In this document: positions 23,901 through 32,800 of the stretch, in pieces | How the letters are laid out: the number at the start of each line of letters is the position of its first letter | Numbering within the stretch: the first letter of the stretch is position 1 | Assembly (NCBI GenBank): GCA_963815655.1 | Contig: CAWFHK010000001.1 | Location: 3,596,001 to 3,660,000 of the forward strand | DNA length: 64,000 nucleotides | Direction: 5' to 3' | Source of the DNA: JAWOLE01 sp963815655 | GTDB taxonomy: Bacteria; Acidobacteriota; Thermoanaerobaculia; UBA5066; Gp7-AA6 | Position numbers and translations under genes: made by a program | The notes under the pieces: generated by a model | What the model saw: the letters and a program-made list of their open reading frames with translations, nothing else | Told to the model about the DNA's origin: nothing | The model's database searches: none

Positions 23901-25993
23901 ACGTCCTTCGCAGCCGGCGCCTCCGTTTCTTCGCCCTGGGCCTCGCCGTCTGGGCGGCGCTCGTTGTCGGGCGACTGGTTCAGCTCCAGATCGTGCAGGG
24001 GTCGAAGTACCGCGCTCGGGCCCAGCGGCAGCAGGAGCGGCGCATCGAGGTCTCCGGGCGCCGCGGCCCCATCCTGGACCGCGAAGGCCGCGAGCTGGCG
24101 GTCTCGGTCGAAGTCTCGTCCGTCTACGCGGTCCCCGATGAGGTCGAAAATGCCCCGGCCGCCGCCTCCGCCCTTGCGCCTCTCCTCCAGGTCCCGCGCG
24201 GGAAGATCCTCGAGCGCTTGAGGCAGGAGAAGGGCTTCGTCTGGATCGCCCGCAAGGTGGAGCCGCCGGTTGCCGACCAGGTCCGCGCCCTGAAGCTCTC
24301 CGGAGTGCGCCTGGTCGCCGAGCCGAAGCGGTTCTACCCGAAGGGGTCGCTCGCCGCTTCGGTCCTGGGATATGTCGGCCTGGACGATCGCGGCCTGGCA
24401 GGCCTCGAGTACTCCTACGAGCAGACGGTTCGCGGCAAGCCCGGCGAGATCGTCGCGCTGACAGACGCGCGCCAATCGACGTACGGCGAGGCGGAGGCGG
24501 CGGGCCGCCCGGCGCAGGAAGGGGCGGCGCTGACGGTCTCCCTCGATTCGGGCATCCAGTTCGCGGCCGAGCGGGAGCTCGCGTCCACGCTCAGCGAGCT
24601 CGACGCGAAGTCGGGCAGCATCGTGCTGCTGGACCCCTGGAACGGGGAGATCCTGGCGATGGCGAGCGCCCCGGGCTTCGACCCGAACCAGTACGGGCGC
24701 TTCTCCGCCGAGACGCGCCGCAATCACGCGATCGCGGACGCCTACGAGCCCGGCTCCACTTTCAAGATCGTCACGGGCGCGACCGCGCTCGAGCGCGGCC
24801 TGATCCGGCTCGACGAGATCATCGAAACCGGCCACGGCGTGATCAAGATCGGCCGGGTGACGATCAACGAAGACAAGCATCACGATTACGGCTCTCTGAC
24901 TCTCGCCGGGATCTTCGAGCGTTCCTCCAACATCGGGATCATCCGCGTGGGACTGCGGCTGGGCCCGCAGCGACTCTTCGAGGGAGCGAGCGCGTTCGGC
25001 ATCGGGAGGCCGACGGGAGTGGATCTGCCCGGAGAGGCCGCCGGCATCTTCCGTCCGCTCTCGCGCTGGTCCGCCCTGTCCAACGCTTCGATCTCGATGG
25101 GCCAGGAGGTCGCGCTGACGGCCCTGCAGCTCGCGCGCGTCGCCGCGGTCATCGCCAACGGGGGGCTTCTCGTGCAGCCGCGTCTCGTGACCGCGATCCG
25201 CCGGCCCGACGGCCGCGTCGAGCGGCCCCCGGCGCCCGCTCCGGTCCGCGTGATCTCGGAGGCAACGGCCCGGTCCCTCCGGAACATCCTGGCGGGCGTC
25301 GTCGAGCGGGGAACCGGCACGACGGCCGCGATCCCCGGCTTCTCCGTGGCAGGCAAGACCGGGACGGCGCAGAAGGCGGGACCCGGCGGATACCAGGCCG
25401 GACGCTACGTTCCCAACTTCGTCGGGTTCGTTCCGGCGGAGAATCCCCGGGTGGTCGCCGTGGTCGTCGTCGAGGAGCCCAGGGGCAAGTACTACGCGCG
25501 GGACGTCGCGGCGCCGCTCTTCGCGCGCGTCGTCACCCAGGCGCTCGACATCCTGCGAGTGGCTCCGGCCGAGCAGCGGCTTCCCTCGACCGTGCTCGCC
25601 TCCTCCGACGGCCGCGTGGCCTACCCGCCGGGGGTCGTGCCGGTCTCCGTGCATTCAGAGGAGCCGGTTCCCGGTTCCCGGCTCCCGGTGCCCGGTTGGG
25701 TCCCCCCGAGCACCGAGCACCGAGCACCGAACGCCGACTCTCCGGCCGAAGGCAAGATCGTGGCTCCCGACGTCATCGGCCTGTCGGCGCGGCAAGCCCT
25801 GGCCATCCTCGCGCGCCTGGGACTGCCGGCGCGGCTGCACGGCTCGGGGTTCGTGGTCGCGCAGGATCCGCAGCCCGGGACCGCCGTGCGGCCGGGTCAG
25901 CCCCAGACGCTGCGCCTTTCGGATACCGCCCCTCCGATCAGCCGGCCGGCTCGCAGCCGGGAGGAGACGAGCTCCAACTCCTCCGGTCCGTGA
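23897..25993 (+). CDS. ftsI: Division transpeptidase (PBP3/FtsI) with C-terminal PASTA domain
   Basis: FtsI cross-links septal peptidoglycan with FtsW. The 698-aa protein has an N-terminal membrane helix (FFALGLAVWAALVVGRLVQL), a PBP dimerisation domain (GRRGPILDREGRELAVS), and a transpeptidase domain with SxxK at STFK (about residue 288), SSN (about 342) and KTGT (about 486). A PASTA domain (IVAPDVIGLSARQALAIL) follows at about 619-678. The linker before PASTA (residues about 590-614, nt 25665-25737) is encoded by period-7 repeats. The GTG start overlaps ftsL by 4 bp and the stop overlaps murE by 4 bp. PASTA-bearing FtsI/SpoVD-type proteins occur in several phyla. Confidence 0.93.
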   Translation: MNVLRSRRLRFFALGLAVWAALVVGRLVQLQIVQGSKYRARAQRQQERRIEVSGRRGPILDREGRELAVSVEVSSVYAVPDEVENAPAAASALAPLLQVPRGKILERLRQEKGFVWIARKVEPPVADQVRALKLSGVRLVAEPKRFYPKGSLAASVLGYVGLDDRGLAGLEYSYEQTVRGKPGEIVALTDARQSTYGEAEAAGRPAQEGAALTVSLDSGIQFAAERELASTLSELDAKSGSIVLLDPWNGEILAMASAPGFDPNQYGRFSAETRRNHAIADAYEPGSTFKIVTGATALERGLIRLDEIIETGHGVIKIGRVTINEDKHHDYGSLTLAGIFERSSNIGIIRVGLRLGPQRLFEGASAFGIGRPTGVDLPGEAAGIFRPLSRWSALSNASISMGQEVALTALQLARVAAVIANGGLLVQPRLVTAIRRPDGRVERPPAPAPVRVISEATARSLRNILAGVVERGTGTTAAIPGFSVAGKTGTAQKAGPGGYQAGRYVPNFVGFVPAENPRVVAVVVVEEPRGKYYARDVAAPLFARVVTQALDILRVAPAEQRLPSTVLASSDGRVAYPPGVVPVSVHSEEPVPGSRLPVPGWVPPSTEHRAPNADSPAEGKIVAPDVIGLSARQALAILARLGLPARLHGSGFVVAQDPQPGTAVRPGQPQTLRLSDTAPPISRPARSREETSSNSSGP
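25665..25737. repeat. Period-7 array within ftsI
   Basis: GGTTCCC-type words (GGTTCCC, GGTTCCC, GGCTCCC, GGTGCCC, GGTTGGG) run directly into GAGCACC words (three GAGCACC, then GAACGCC). The frame is kept, giving a Pro/Gly/Ser-rich linker. The GAGCACC word recurs in the array before the SRP RNA gene. Confidence 0.8.
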
Positions 25994-27453
25994 AACTCAT
26001 GGAGCTCCTCTCGGTCCTGCCGGAGGCCGAAGTCAATCGCGCGACGCCCGATCCGGAAATCGCGCGCGTGCGTTACGACTCCCGGAGGGTCGCGCCGGGA
26101 GATGTCTTCGTCGCGATCCGCGGGGAAACGGCGGACGGGTTCGACCATGCGCCGCAGGCGATCTCGCGGGGAGCGGCCGCGGTCGTCTCGGACCGCCCGG
26201 CTCCCGAAGGATCCGGGCCGGTGGCCTGGGTGCGCGTCGAGAACCCGCGCCGGGCGCTCGCCCTCCTCGCCGCGCGGCGGGCGGGGAATCCCGCGGAGAG
26301 ACTCGTGCTCGCCGCGGTCACGGGCACGAACGGAAAGACGACGACGGCGATGCTGCTGGAGGCGCTGCTGGCGGAGCGCCACGGCCAGTCCGGCTTCCTC
26401 GGCACCGTCGCCTACCGGACGGGGCGCCGGGAAATCGCGGCGAACCGCACGACGCCGGAGGCGCCCGATATCCAGGATCTGCTGGCGGAGATGGTCGAGG
26501 CCGGAGTGCCGGCGGCGGCGATCGAGGTCTCCTCGCACGCGCTCGCCCTGGACCGCGTCGCCGGGTGCCGTTTCGACGTGGCGGTCTTCACGAACCTGAC
26601 GCGCGATCATCTCGACTTTCACGGCGACATGGAGAGCTACGCGCTGGCGAAGGCCGGGCTCTTCGCGATGCGCAAGCCCGGAGCCGCCGCCGTCGTGAAC
26701 GCCGACGACGCCTTCGGGAGGCGCCTCGCTTCGCAAGCGGCGCCTCCGGTCCTGACGTATTCGGCTTCGGGCGGGCCGGCCGACGTCCGGGCCGCCGCGT
26801 CGCGCTGCGACCTGGCGGGATCTTCGCTCGAGGTCCGCCACGAGGGAGGGACATTTTCGATCGCCTCGCCCCTGCTCGGGCGCTTCAACGTCGAGAACCT
26901 GCTCGCGGCGGCCGCGGCGGGGCTCGCCCTCGGGATGCGGCCCGAGCGGATCGCGGCGGCTCTCGCTTCCGTCCCGCGCGTTCCGGGGCGCCTCGAGCCG
27001 GTCGAGGCCGGACAGTCCTACGCGATCCTCGTCGATTACGCGCACACGGAAGACGCCCTGCGACGGCTCCTCGCCGCCGTGCGGGAGCTGACCGACAAGA
27101 CCATCATTCTCGTCTTCGGCTGCGGAGGGGACCGCGACAAGGGGAAACGGTTTCCGATGGGGCTGGTCGCCGGGCGGATGGCCGACATCCCGATCGCGAC
27201 CTCCGACAATCCCCGCTCCGAAGACCCGGAGGCGATCCTGGCGGAGGTCGAGAGAGGCCTCGCCGCGTCGGGCGCGACGAAGTACTTGAAGATCGCCGAC
27301 CGCCGGGAGGCGATCCGGACCGCGATCGGGCTGGCGAACTCCGGGGTCGTCGTCGTCATCGCGGGCAAGGGGCACGAGACGACGCAGGTCATCGGGGGCC
27401 AGGTCCTGCCTTTCGACGATCGGCTCGTCGCCGCGGAGCTCGCGCGGCGGTGA
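25990..27453 (+). CDS. murE: UDP-MurNAc-tripeptide synthetase (meso-DAP-adding)
   Basis: MurE adds the third residue to UDP-MurNAc-L-Ala-D-Glu. The 487-aa sequence has the ATP loop TGTNGKTTTAMLLEALL near residue 112, the central Mur ligase segments FTNLTRDHLDFHGD and NADDAF, and the C-terminal domain motif DYAHTEDALRRLL. The substrate-choosing motif is DNPR (SDNPRSEDP, about residue 407), which marks meso-diaminopimelate as the amino acid added. The GTG at 25990 overlaps ftsI by 4 bp; ATG 25999 is an alternative. The stop overlaps the murF GTG. Confidence 0.95.
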   Translation: MKLMELLSVLPEAEVNRATPDPEIARVRYDSRRVAPGDVFVAIRGETADGFDHAPQAISRGAAAVVSDRPAPEGSGPVAWVRVENPRRALALLAARRAGNPAERLVLAAVTGTNGKTTTAMLLEALLAERHGQSGFLGTVAYRTGRREIAANRTTPEAPDIQDLLAEMVEAGVPAAAIEVSSHALALDRVAGCRFDVAVFTNLTRDHLDFHGDMESYALAKAGLFAMRKPGAAAVVNADDAFGRRLASQAAPPVLTYSASGGPADVRAAASRCDLAGSSLEVRHEGGTFSIASPLLGRFNVENLLAAAAAGLALGMRPERIAAALASVPRVPGRLEPVEAGQSYAILVDYAHTEDALRRLLAAVRELTDKTIILVFGCGGDRDKGKRFPMGLVAGRMADIPIATSDNPRSEDPEAILAEVERGLAASGATKYLKIADRREAIRTAIGLANSGVVVVIAGKGHETTQVIGGQVLPFDDRLVAAELARR

Positions 27454-28853
27454 ACTTCACTGTGTCGAAGGCCGCGGCATTGCTCCGGGCGAAACTCACG
27501 CCGGCCGGGGCCGAAGCGGCGCTCTCCGGCGTCGCCGTGGATTCCCGGCGGGTCCGGCCGGGCGACCTGTTCGCGGCGCTGCCCGGGGCGAGGGTGGACG
27601 GCCTCGACTTCGCGGCGCAGGCCGCGGCTTCGGGGGCGCGCGCAGTGCTCGGAGAGCGGCGTCCGGCGGGCCTCGCGCCGGACTTTCCGGTCCTGGAGGT
27701 CTCCGATCCTCTGGACGCGCTCCTGCGGCTCGCGGGCGCGATGAAGAGAGAGGCCGGGTTCCGCCTGGCGGCGGTCGCGGGCTCGGTGGGGAAGACGACG
27801 ACGAAGGAGTTCGCCGCGGCGATCCTCGGCCGCCGCTTCGCCGTCGAGAAGACGCCGGGGAACCAGAACAGCGCGATCGGGTTCCCGATGTCCGTCGCCA
27901 ACCTGCCCGAAGGGCTCGACTGGATGGTCGGAGAGATGGGAATGAGCGCGCTCGGAGAGATCTCGCGGCTCTCCCGCGCCTTCGAGCCGGACGTCGCGGC
28001 GATCACGCGGATTGCGGCGGAGCACCTCGAGTTCCTCGGATCCCTCGACACGGTCGCCCGGGCCAACGCGGAGATCCTCGAGGGCCTGAAGCCCGGGGGA
28101 GTCTTCGTGGCCAACGCGGACGACGCCCGCGTTGCCGCGCTCTCGACAATGCACCCGGGCCGGACTCTCCGGTTCGGATTCGGAGCGGGGGCCGACGTGA
28201 CGGCGGAGGAGGTCGCGCCGGGGGAATCGGGCACGACGTTTTGCTTGAGGACGCCCGCTGGCCAGGGATCCGTCGCCTTGCCGACGCCCGGCCTCCACCA
28301 GGTCGCCAACTTCCTGGCGGCCTGCGCGGTGGCGATCGCGGCCGGGGCGACGGCGGAGGACTGCCTGGCGGCCGCGCCCGCTCTGACTCCCGCCCGCCAC
28401 CGCGGCGAGATCTCCCGGCACGGCTCCGGGGCGCTGCTCTACGACGATTCCTACAACGCCAGTCCTCCCTCGATGCGCGCGGCCCTGGACACGTTGAAGC
28501 TCCTTTCCGGAGAGCGGAAGATCGCGGTGCTCGGAGACATGCTCGAGCTCGGCGCCGAGGACCTCTGGTGGCATCGGGAGACGGGGCGTTACGCGGTGGG
28601 GCGCGCCGACCTCCTGATCTGCGTCGGCCCGCGGGCCCGCGCGATCGGAGAAGGCGCCGCGGCCTCGGGATTGCCCGCCGGAGCGATTCAATGCGTGGAG
28701 AGTCCCGAGCGCGCGGCCTCCGCGCTCGACGGGATGCTCTCCGGCGCGGATACGGTGCTGTTCAAGGCGTCGCGCGGCGTGGGCCTCGACCGTGCCGTCG
28801 CCTTGTTGACGAAGTCGGGACTCGGGACTCGGGACTCGGGACTCGGGCGATGA
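27450..28853 (+). CDS. murF: UDP-MurNAc-tripeptide:D-Ala-D-Ala ligase
   Basis: MurF adds D-Ala-D-Ala to the UDP-MurNAc-tripeptide. The 467-aa protein has an N-terminal MurF domain (VAVDSRRVRPGDLFAALPG), the ATP loop VAGSVGKTTTKEF near residue 110, ITRIAAEHLEFLGS, VANADD and the C-terminal YDDSYNASPPSMRAAL and VLGDMLELG. The start is a GTG in a 4-bp overlap with murE. The final dozen residues (KSGLGTRDSGLGR) are encoded by a GGGACTC repeat array, so the natural end was probably a little earlier. Confidence 0.95.
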   Translation: MNFTVSKAAALLRAKLTPAGAEAALSGVAVDSRRVRPGDLFAALPGARVDGLDFAAQAAASGARAVLGERRPAGLAPDFPVLEVSDPLDALLRLAGAMKREAGFRLAAVAGSVGKTTTKEFAAAILGRRFAVEKTPGNQNSAIGFPMSVANLPEGLDWMVGEMGMSALGEISRLSRAFEPDVAAITRIAAEHLEFLGSLDTVARANAEILEGLKPGGVFVANADDARVAALSTMHPGRTLRFGFGAGADVTAEEVAPGESGTTFCLRTPAGQGSVALPTPGLHQVANFLAACAVAIAAGATAEDCLAAAPALTPARHRGEISRHGSGALLYDDSYNASPPSMRAALDTLKLLSGERKIAVLGDMLELGAEDLWWHRETGRYAVGRADLLICVGPRARAIGEGAAASGLPAGAIQCVESPERAASALDGMLSGADTVLFKASRGVGLDRAVALLTKSGLGTRDSGLGR

Positions 28854-28897
28854 ACGTGACTCGCCTCCCGCCTCCCGCCTCCCGGCTCCCGGCTCTC
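28817..28897. repeat. Period-7 arrays at the murF end
   Basis: GGGACTC is repeated four times (28817-28848, inside murF). It is followed by CTCCCGC words (28863-28897) before mraY. The inverse word GCGGGAG lies on the other side of mraY, so mraY is flanked by inverted copies. Confidence 0.75.
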
Positions 28898-28909
28898 GCG
28901 GTGGTCTAG

Positions 28910-29995
28910 ATGCTCTATAAGCTGCTCTACCCGCTGGCGAAATATGTCCCGGCGTTCAACGTCTTCCGCTACATCACGTTCCGCGTGGCGATGGCGGCGG
29001 TGACGGCGCTTCTGCTCGCGCTCGTCTTCGGGTTGCCGATGATCCGGCTGTTGAAAAAGCGGCAGATCGGCCAGTCCATCCGTGAGGAAGGACCCAAGTC
29101 GCATCACGCCAAGGCGGGAACGCCGACGATGGGCGGCCTGCTCATCCTTCTCGCGGTGATCGTGGCGACGCTCCTCTGGATGGACCTCTCCAACCGCTTC
29201 GTCTGGATCGCCCTGGCGACGCTCCTCGGCCTGGGCCTCGTGGGTTTCGCCGATGATTTCGTCAAGTTCGCGAAGCGGCGCAGCCTCGGCCTGACCGGGC
29301 GCGGAAAGCTCGTGCCGCAGTTCCTGGCGGCGTTCGCGATCGCCTGGGCCATCCGGCACTGGGCTGGGCCGGAATCCATCTCGACGGTGCTGACCTTCCC
29401 CTTCCTGAAGCGTTTCGTCCTCGATCTCGGCGTCCTCTACGTCCCCTTCGTCGCCCTGGTGGTCGTCGGCTCTTCCAACGCCGTCAACCTGACCGACGGC
29501 CTGGACGGCCTCGCGATCGGAGCCGTGGGGATCGCCGCCGGCACGTACGCGATCCTGGCGTACGTCACCGGCAACGCCGTCGCGGCGCGCTATCTCCAGA
29601 TCCCCTTCGTGCCGCAGACGGGAGAGCTCTCGGTTTTCTGCGGAGCGATCGTCGGCGCTTCGCTCGGATTCCTCTGGTTCAACTGCCATCCGGCGGACGT
29701 CTTCATGGGGGACGTCGGATCGCTTCCGCTCGGAGGAGCGATCGCGGCCGTTGCCGTCATGACCAAGAACGAGATGCTGCTGGCGATCGTGGGAGGCCTC
29801 TTCGTGCTCGAAGCGGTGTCGGTCATCCTCCAGGTCGCGTCGTACAAGACGCGGGGAAAGCGCGTCCTCCGGATGGCGCCGCTGCACCATCATTTCGAGC
29901 TGGCCGGGTGGCCGGAGTCGCGGGTGATCATCCGTTTCTGGATCCTCGCGATCCTCTTCGCGGTCCTCGGGCTCTCGACGCTGAAGCTGCGATGA
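28910..29995 (+). CDS. mraY: Phospho-MurNAc-pentapeptide translocase
   Basis: MraY transfers phospho-MurNAc-pentapeptide to undecaprenyl phosphate, making lipid I at the inner membrane. The 361-aa polytopic protein has the usual length and motifs: the N-terminal loop GPKSHHAKAGTPTMGGLL, the catalytic FADDFVKFAKRRSLGL, SSNAVNLTDGLDGLA, FMGDVGSLPLGG and the PLHHHFE histidine cluster near the C-terminus. About ten membrane helices are apparent. It is bounded on both sides by repeat arrays rather than overlapping its neighbours. Confidence 0.97.
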   Translation: MLYKLLYPLAKYVPAFNVFRYITFRVAMAAVTALLLALVFGLPMIRLLKKRQIGQSIREEGPKSHHAKAGTPTMGGLLILLAVIVATLLWMDLSNRFVWIALATLLGLGLVGFADDFVKFAKRRSLGLTGRGKLVPQFLAAFAIAWAIRHWAGPESISTVLTFPFLKRFVLDLGVLYVPFVALVVVGSSNAVNLTDGLDGLAIGAVGIAAGTYAILAYVTGNAVAARYLQIPFVPQTGELSVFCGAIVGASLGFLWFNCHPADVFMGDVGSLPLGGAIAAVAVMTKNEMLLAIVGGLFVLEAVSVILQVASYKTRGKRVLRMAPLHHHFELAGWPESRVIIRFWILAILFAVLGLSTLKLR

Positions 29996-29996
29996 C

Positions 29997-30029
29997 GGGG
30001 CGGGAGGCGGGAGGCGGGAGGCGGGAGGC
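29997..30029. repeat. Period-7 array that supplies the murD ribosome site
   Basis: GCGGGAG words are repeated four times. The embedded GGAGG at 30017-30021 lies 8 bp before the murD GTG, so the array itself serves as the ribosome-binding site. Confidence 0.75.
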
Positions 30030-31445
30030 GTGGAGCTGATGCCGGAGTCAGCCGGACTGCCCGACCGGGCGGCGATCCTGGGCTTCGCCCGGAGCGGGCA
30101 GGCGCTCGCCCGCGCGCTCGCCGACAGAGGCGTCGCGATCGCCGTGGGAGACGCCAAACCCCGCGCGGCGTTCGACCGCGCGCTCGTCGGGAGACTCGAG
30201 ACGGCCGGCGTCCGGTTCTTTTTCGACGGGCCCACCGAGGAGTTCCTGGACGGAGCGCAGTGGCTGGCGCTTTCACCGGGAGTCCCCATGGCCTCGTCCC
30301 TCGTCCTGGCCGCGCGCGGGCGCGGCCTCGCCGTGCTGGCGGAGATCGAGATCGCCTGGCGGATCGCGGAGGCGGAGGTCGAGGGGAATAACCGCTGGGT
30401 CGCGGTCACCGGCACGAACGGAAAATCCACGACGACGGCCTGGATCGGCGAGATCCTGAAGCGCGCGGGGCGTCCGGTCGCCCTGGCGGGGAACATCGGC
30501 GTTCCCCTCTCCGCGTTTCTCTGCGACCGTTCTCCCCGCGACTTCGTCTGCGAGGTCTCTTCCTTCCAGCTCGAGGCCATCGAGCGGTTCGCGGCGCACG
30601 TCGCGGTCCTGACCAACATCACGCCCGACCATCTGGACCGGCACGAGGGGTTCGAAGACTACGTCCGGGCGAAGACACGGATCTTCGAGAACCAGCTCCC
30701 CCGGGACGTCGCCGTCCTCAACGCGGACGACGCCGCCTCGCGTCCGATCGCGCCGCGCGCGAGGCGCGTCGCGTTCTCGCGCGTGGAGCCCGTCCCCGGC
30801 GGCGCCTGGGTGGACGGCGGCTCGCTCGTCTCGGAGACTTCCGGGGAGCGCCGCGCCGTCGTGGCCGCGAAGGACCTCGCGCTGCCCGGCGCCCACAACC
30901 TCGAGAACGCCCTCGCGGCCCTGGCCGCGGCCGAGTGCCTGGGGACGCCCGTCGAGGCGATCGCCGCGGGTCTCCGGGATTTTCGCGGCCTGCCGCATCG
31001 CACCGAGGTCGTCGCCCGGGCGGGGGGCGTCTCCTGGATCGACGACTCGAAGGGAACCAACGTGGACGCCACGAAGAAGTCGCTCGAAGGCTTTCCCGCC
31101 GGCAGCGTCATCCTGATCCTGGGAGGACGCGACAAGCACGGCGACTTTCCGGCGCTCGCCCCCACGGTCGCCCGCGCCGTTCGGGAAGTCCTCACGATCG
31201 GAGAGGCCGCCGGGCCGATCGAGGCGGCCCTGGGCGGCGTCATCCCCATCGAGCGGGCCGGGACCATGGACCGGGCCGTCGCGCGCGCGGCCGCGCTCGC
31301 CAGGCCCGGCGACACCGTCCTCCTTTCGCCCGCCTGCGCCTCCTTCGACCAGTACGCCAACTACGAGGAACGCGGCGACCATTTCGCCGCGCTCGCGCGC
31401 GCCGAAGTCCAAAGTCCAAAGTCCAAAGTCCAAAGTACAAAGTAG
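30030..31445 (+). CDS. murD: UDP-MurNAc-L-alanine:D-glutamate ligase
   Basis: MurD adds D-glutamate to UDP-MurNAc-L-Ala. The 471-aa protein has an N-terminal nucleotide-sugar domain (AAILGFARSGQALARAL), the ATP loop VTGTNGKSTTTAWIGE near residue 127, SSFQLEAI, NITPDHLDRHEGFEDYV and the C-terminal DDSKGTNVDATKKSLE, ILGGRDKHGDF and LLSPACASFDQYANYEERGDHF. The start is GTG 30030, with ATG 30039 as an alternative. The last residues (QSPKSKVQSTK) come from a GTCCAAA array, again a repeat-derived tail. Confidence 0.95.
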   Translation: MELMPESAGLPDRAAILGFARSGQALARALADRGVAIAVGDAKPRAAFDRALVGRLETAGVRFFFDGPTEEFLDGAQWLALSPGVPMASSLVLAARGRGLAVLAEIEIAWRIAEAEVEGNNRWVAVTGTNGKSTTTAWIGEILKRAGRPVALAGNIGVPLSAFLCDRSPRDFVCEVSSFQLEAIERFAAHVAVLTNITPDHLDRHEGFEDYVRAKTRIFENQLPRDVAVLNADDAASRPIAPRARRVAFSRVEPVPGGAWVDGGSLVSETSGERRAVVAAKDLALPGAHNLENALAALAAAECLGTPVEAIAAGLRDFRGLPHRTEVVARAGGVSWIDDSKGTNVDATKKSLEGFPAGSVILILGGRDKHGDFPALAPTVARAVREVLTIGEAAGPIEAALGGVIPIERAGTMDRAVARAAALARPGDTVLLSPACASFDQYANYEERGDHFAALARAEVQSPKSKVQSTK

Positions 31446-31567
31446 AACCAACGACTATGAGTGAAGTCTTCAGGCCGAAATCGCCCCCTCCGGGCTACCT
31501 TGGACCTTGGACCTTGGACTTTGGACCGCGCCGCAGGCGCGTCGTGGGACCTTGGACCTTGGACCGC
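31405..31567. repeat. Period-7 arrays between murD and ftsW, inverted arms
   Basis: The left arm (31405-31444) repeats GTCCAAA and codes the MurD tail. The right arm (31496-31567) repeats GACCTTG/GACTTTG, the reverse complement, in two blocks separated by short GC hairpins (CGCGCCGCAGGCGCG and CGCCGGAGGCG). Confidence 0.8.
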
Positions 31568-31580
31568 GCCGGAGGCGCTC

Positions 31581-32687
31581 ATGGCGCGTAAGCTCTCGTG
31601 CGACAAGGTGCTCTTCGTGGCGCTCGTGGCGCTCTCGCTCTTCGGCTGCGTCATGATCTACAGCGCGTCGGCGGTCTCGGCGGGCGTGACCCTCGGCAAT
31701 CCCTACAAGTACGTGATCAAGCAGATCGTCGCGCTCGCGGCCGGCGGGCTGGCCGCCTTCGCCGTCTACCGCGCCGACTACCGCCTCTTCTCGCGGCGGT
31801 GGGTCGGGTACGGGGTCTACGGGCTCTCTCTCCTCCTGTGCGTCCTCGCGCTCTTTCGCCCGCCGATCAACTCGGCGCGCCGCTGGCTGACACTCGGGCC
31901 CGTGATGCTCCAGCCATCGGAGATCCTCAAGGTCGGTCTCGTGCTGGTCCTCGCGCGCCTGGTGACGAGCAAGGCCGCCGGCCCGGCGCAGCCGGAACGC
32001 GTTCTGCCGGCGGCTCTCCTTCTGACGGGCCTCGCCGCCGGAGTCGTCGTGCTCGAGCCGGACCTCGGCACGGCCGCCTCTTACGTGATGCTCTCCGCGG
32101 TCGTGCTGTGGCTGGCGGGCGTGCGCCTGCGTCTCTTCCTGATCGGCATGGCGGCCGTCGTTCCTCTCGTGGCGGCTTTCGCGCTCTCGGCGAGCTACCG
32201 CCGGGCGCGCCTGCTCTCGTTTCTGCGCCCGGGAGCGGATCCGCTGGGCGCCGGGTTCCAGGCGATCCAATCGCTCATCGCGGTCGGCGCGGGAGGCCTG
32301 ACGGGCAGCGGCCTGGGCGGCAGCCGCCAGAAGCTCTTTTTCCTCCCCTATCCGCACACCGACTTCATCTTCGCGATCGTCGGAGAGGAGCTCGGTTTCC
32401 TTGGCGCCCTCGGCGTCATCGCCTGCTTCGGCGTCGTAGCCTGGAGAGGCTTCCGAGCGGCCCGCCGCGCTCCGGAGCCCTTCGCGGCGTTCCTCGCCGC
32501 CGGGGCCACCGCCCTGATCGTGGTGCAGGCGGCCATCAACGTATCGGTCGTGCTGGGCCTGATGCCAACGAAGGGGATCCCCCTGCCGTTCGTCTCTTAC
32601 GGAGGCTCCTCGCTCGTGGCCTGCTGGATCGCCGGAGGGCTGATCCTGAATATCTCGCAGCACGAGACGACGACCGCGGAGCCGTAA
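31581..32687 (+). CDS. ftsW: Septal peptidoglycan polymerase (SEDS family) FtsW
   Basis: FtsW polymerises lipid II at the septum together with FtsI. The 368-aa SEDS protein has about ten membrane helices. It carries the motifs FGCVMIYSASAV, INSARRWLTLG, LQPSEILKVGLVLVLA, EPDLGTAASY, the loop FLPYPHTDFIFAIVGEELGFLG and LPTKGIPLPFVSYGGSS-like sequence (LMPTKGIPLPFVSYGG). The ATG at 31581 is chosen because the frame upstream is made of repeat-array sequence; MARKLSCDKV is a plausible N-terminus. Confidence 0.95.
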   Translation: MARKLSCDKVLFVALVALSLFGCVMIYSASAVSAGVTLGNPYKYVIKQIVALAAGGLAAFAVYRADYRLFSRRWVGYGVYGLSLLLCVLALFRPPINSARRWLTLGPVMLQPSEILKVGLVLVLARLVTSKAAGPAQPERVLPAALLLTGLAAGVVVLEPDLGTAASYVMLSAVVLWLAGVRLRLFLIGMAAVVPLVAAFALSASYRRARLLSFLRPGADPLGAGFQAIQSLIAVGAGGLTGSGLGGSRQKLFFLPYPHTDFIFAIVGEELGFLGALGVIACFGVVAWRGFRAARRAPEPFAAFLAAGATALIVVQAAINVSVVLGLMPTKGIPLPFVSYGGSSLVACWIAGGLILNISQHETTTAEP

Positions 32688-32780
32688 AACGTTAAACGTG
32701 AAACGTCAAACGGAGCCTCGGACCAGCGGGCATTTCGACGATTGCTCCGTTTTGCGTTTTACGTTTTACGTCTTACGGTT
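32685..32780. repeat. AT-rich period-7 array, inverted arms
   Basis: The left arm repeats TAAACGT/GAAACGT/CAAACG. The right arm repeats GTTTTAC/GTTTTAC/GTCTTAC and GTTTTGC. The two arms are complementary between ftsW and murG. This array is much richer in A/T than the flanking genes. Confidence 0.8.
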
Positions 32781-32800
32781 CCGGCGACCATAGGCCAGAT

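Noticed and set aside
23630..25654. A minus-strand frame of about 670 codons opposite ftsI
   Set aside because: It is a shadow of the GC-rich ftsI codons; the plus strand has all penicillin-binding protein motifs.
28850..28909. A 19-codon gene between murF and mraY
   Set aside because: It is made almost entirely of CTCCCGC repeat sequence and shows no independent sign of coding.
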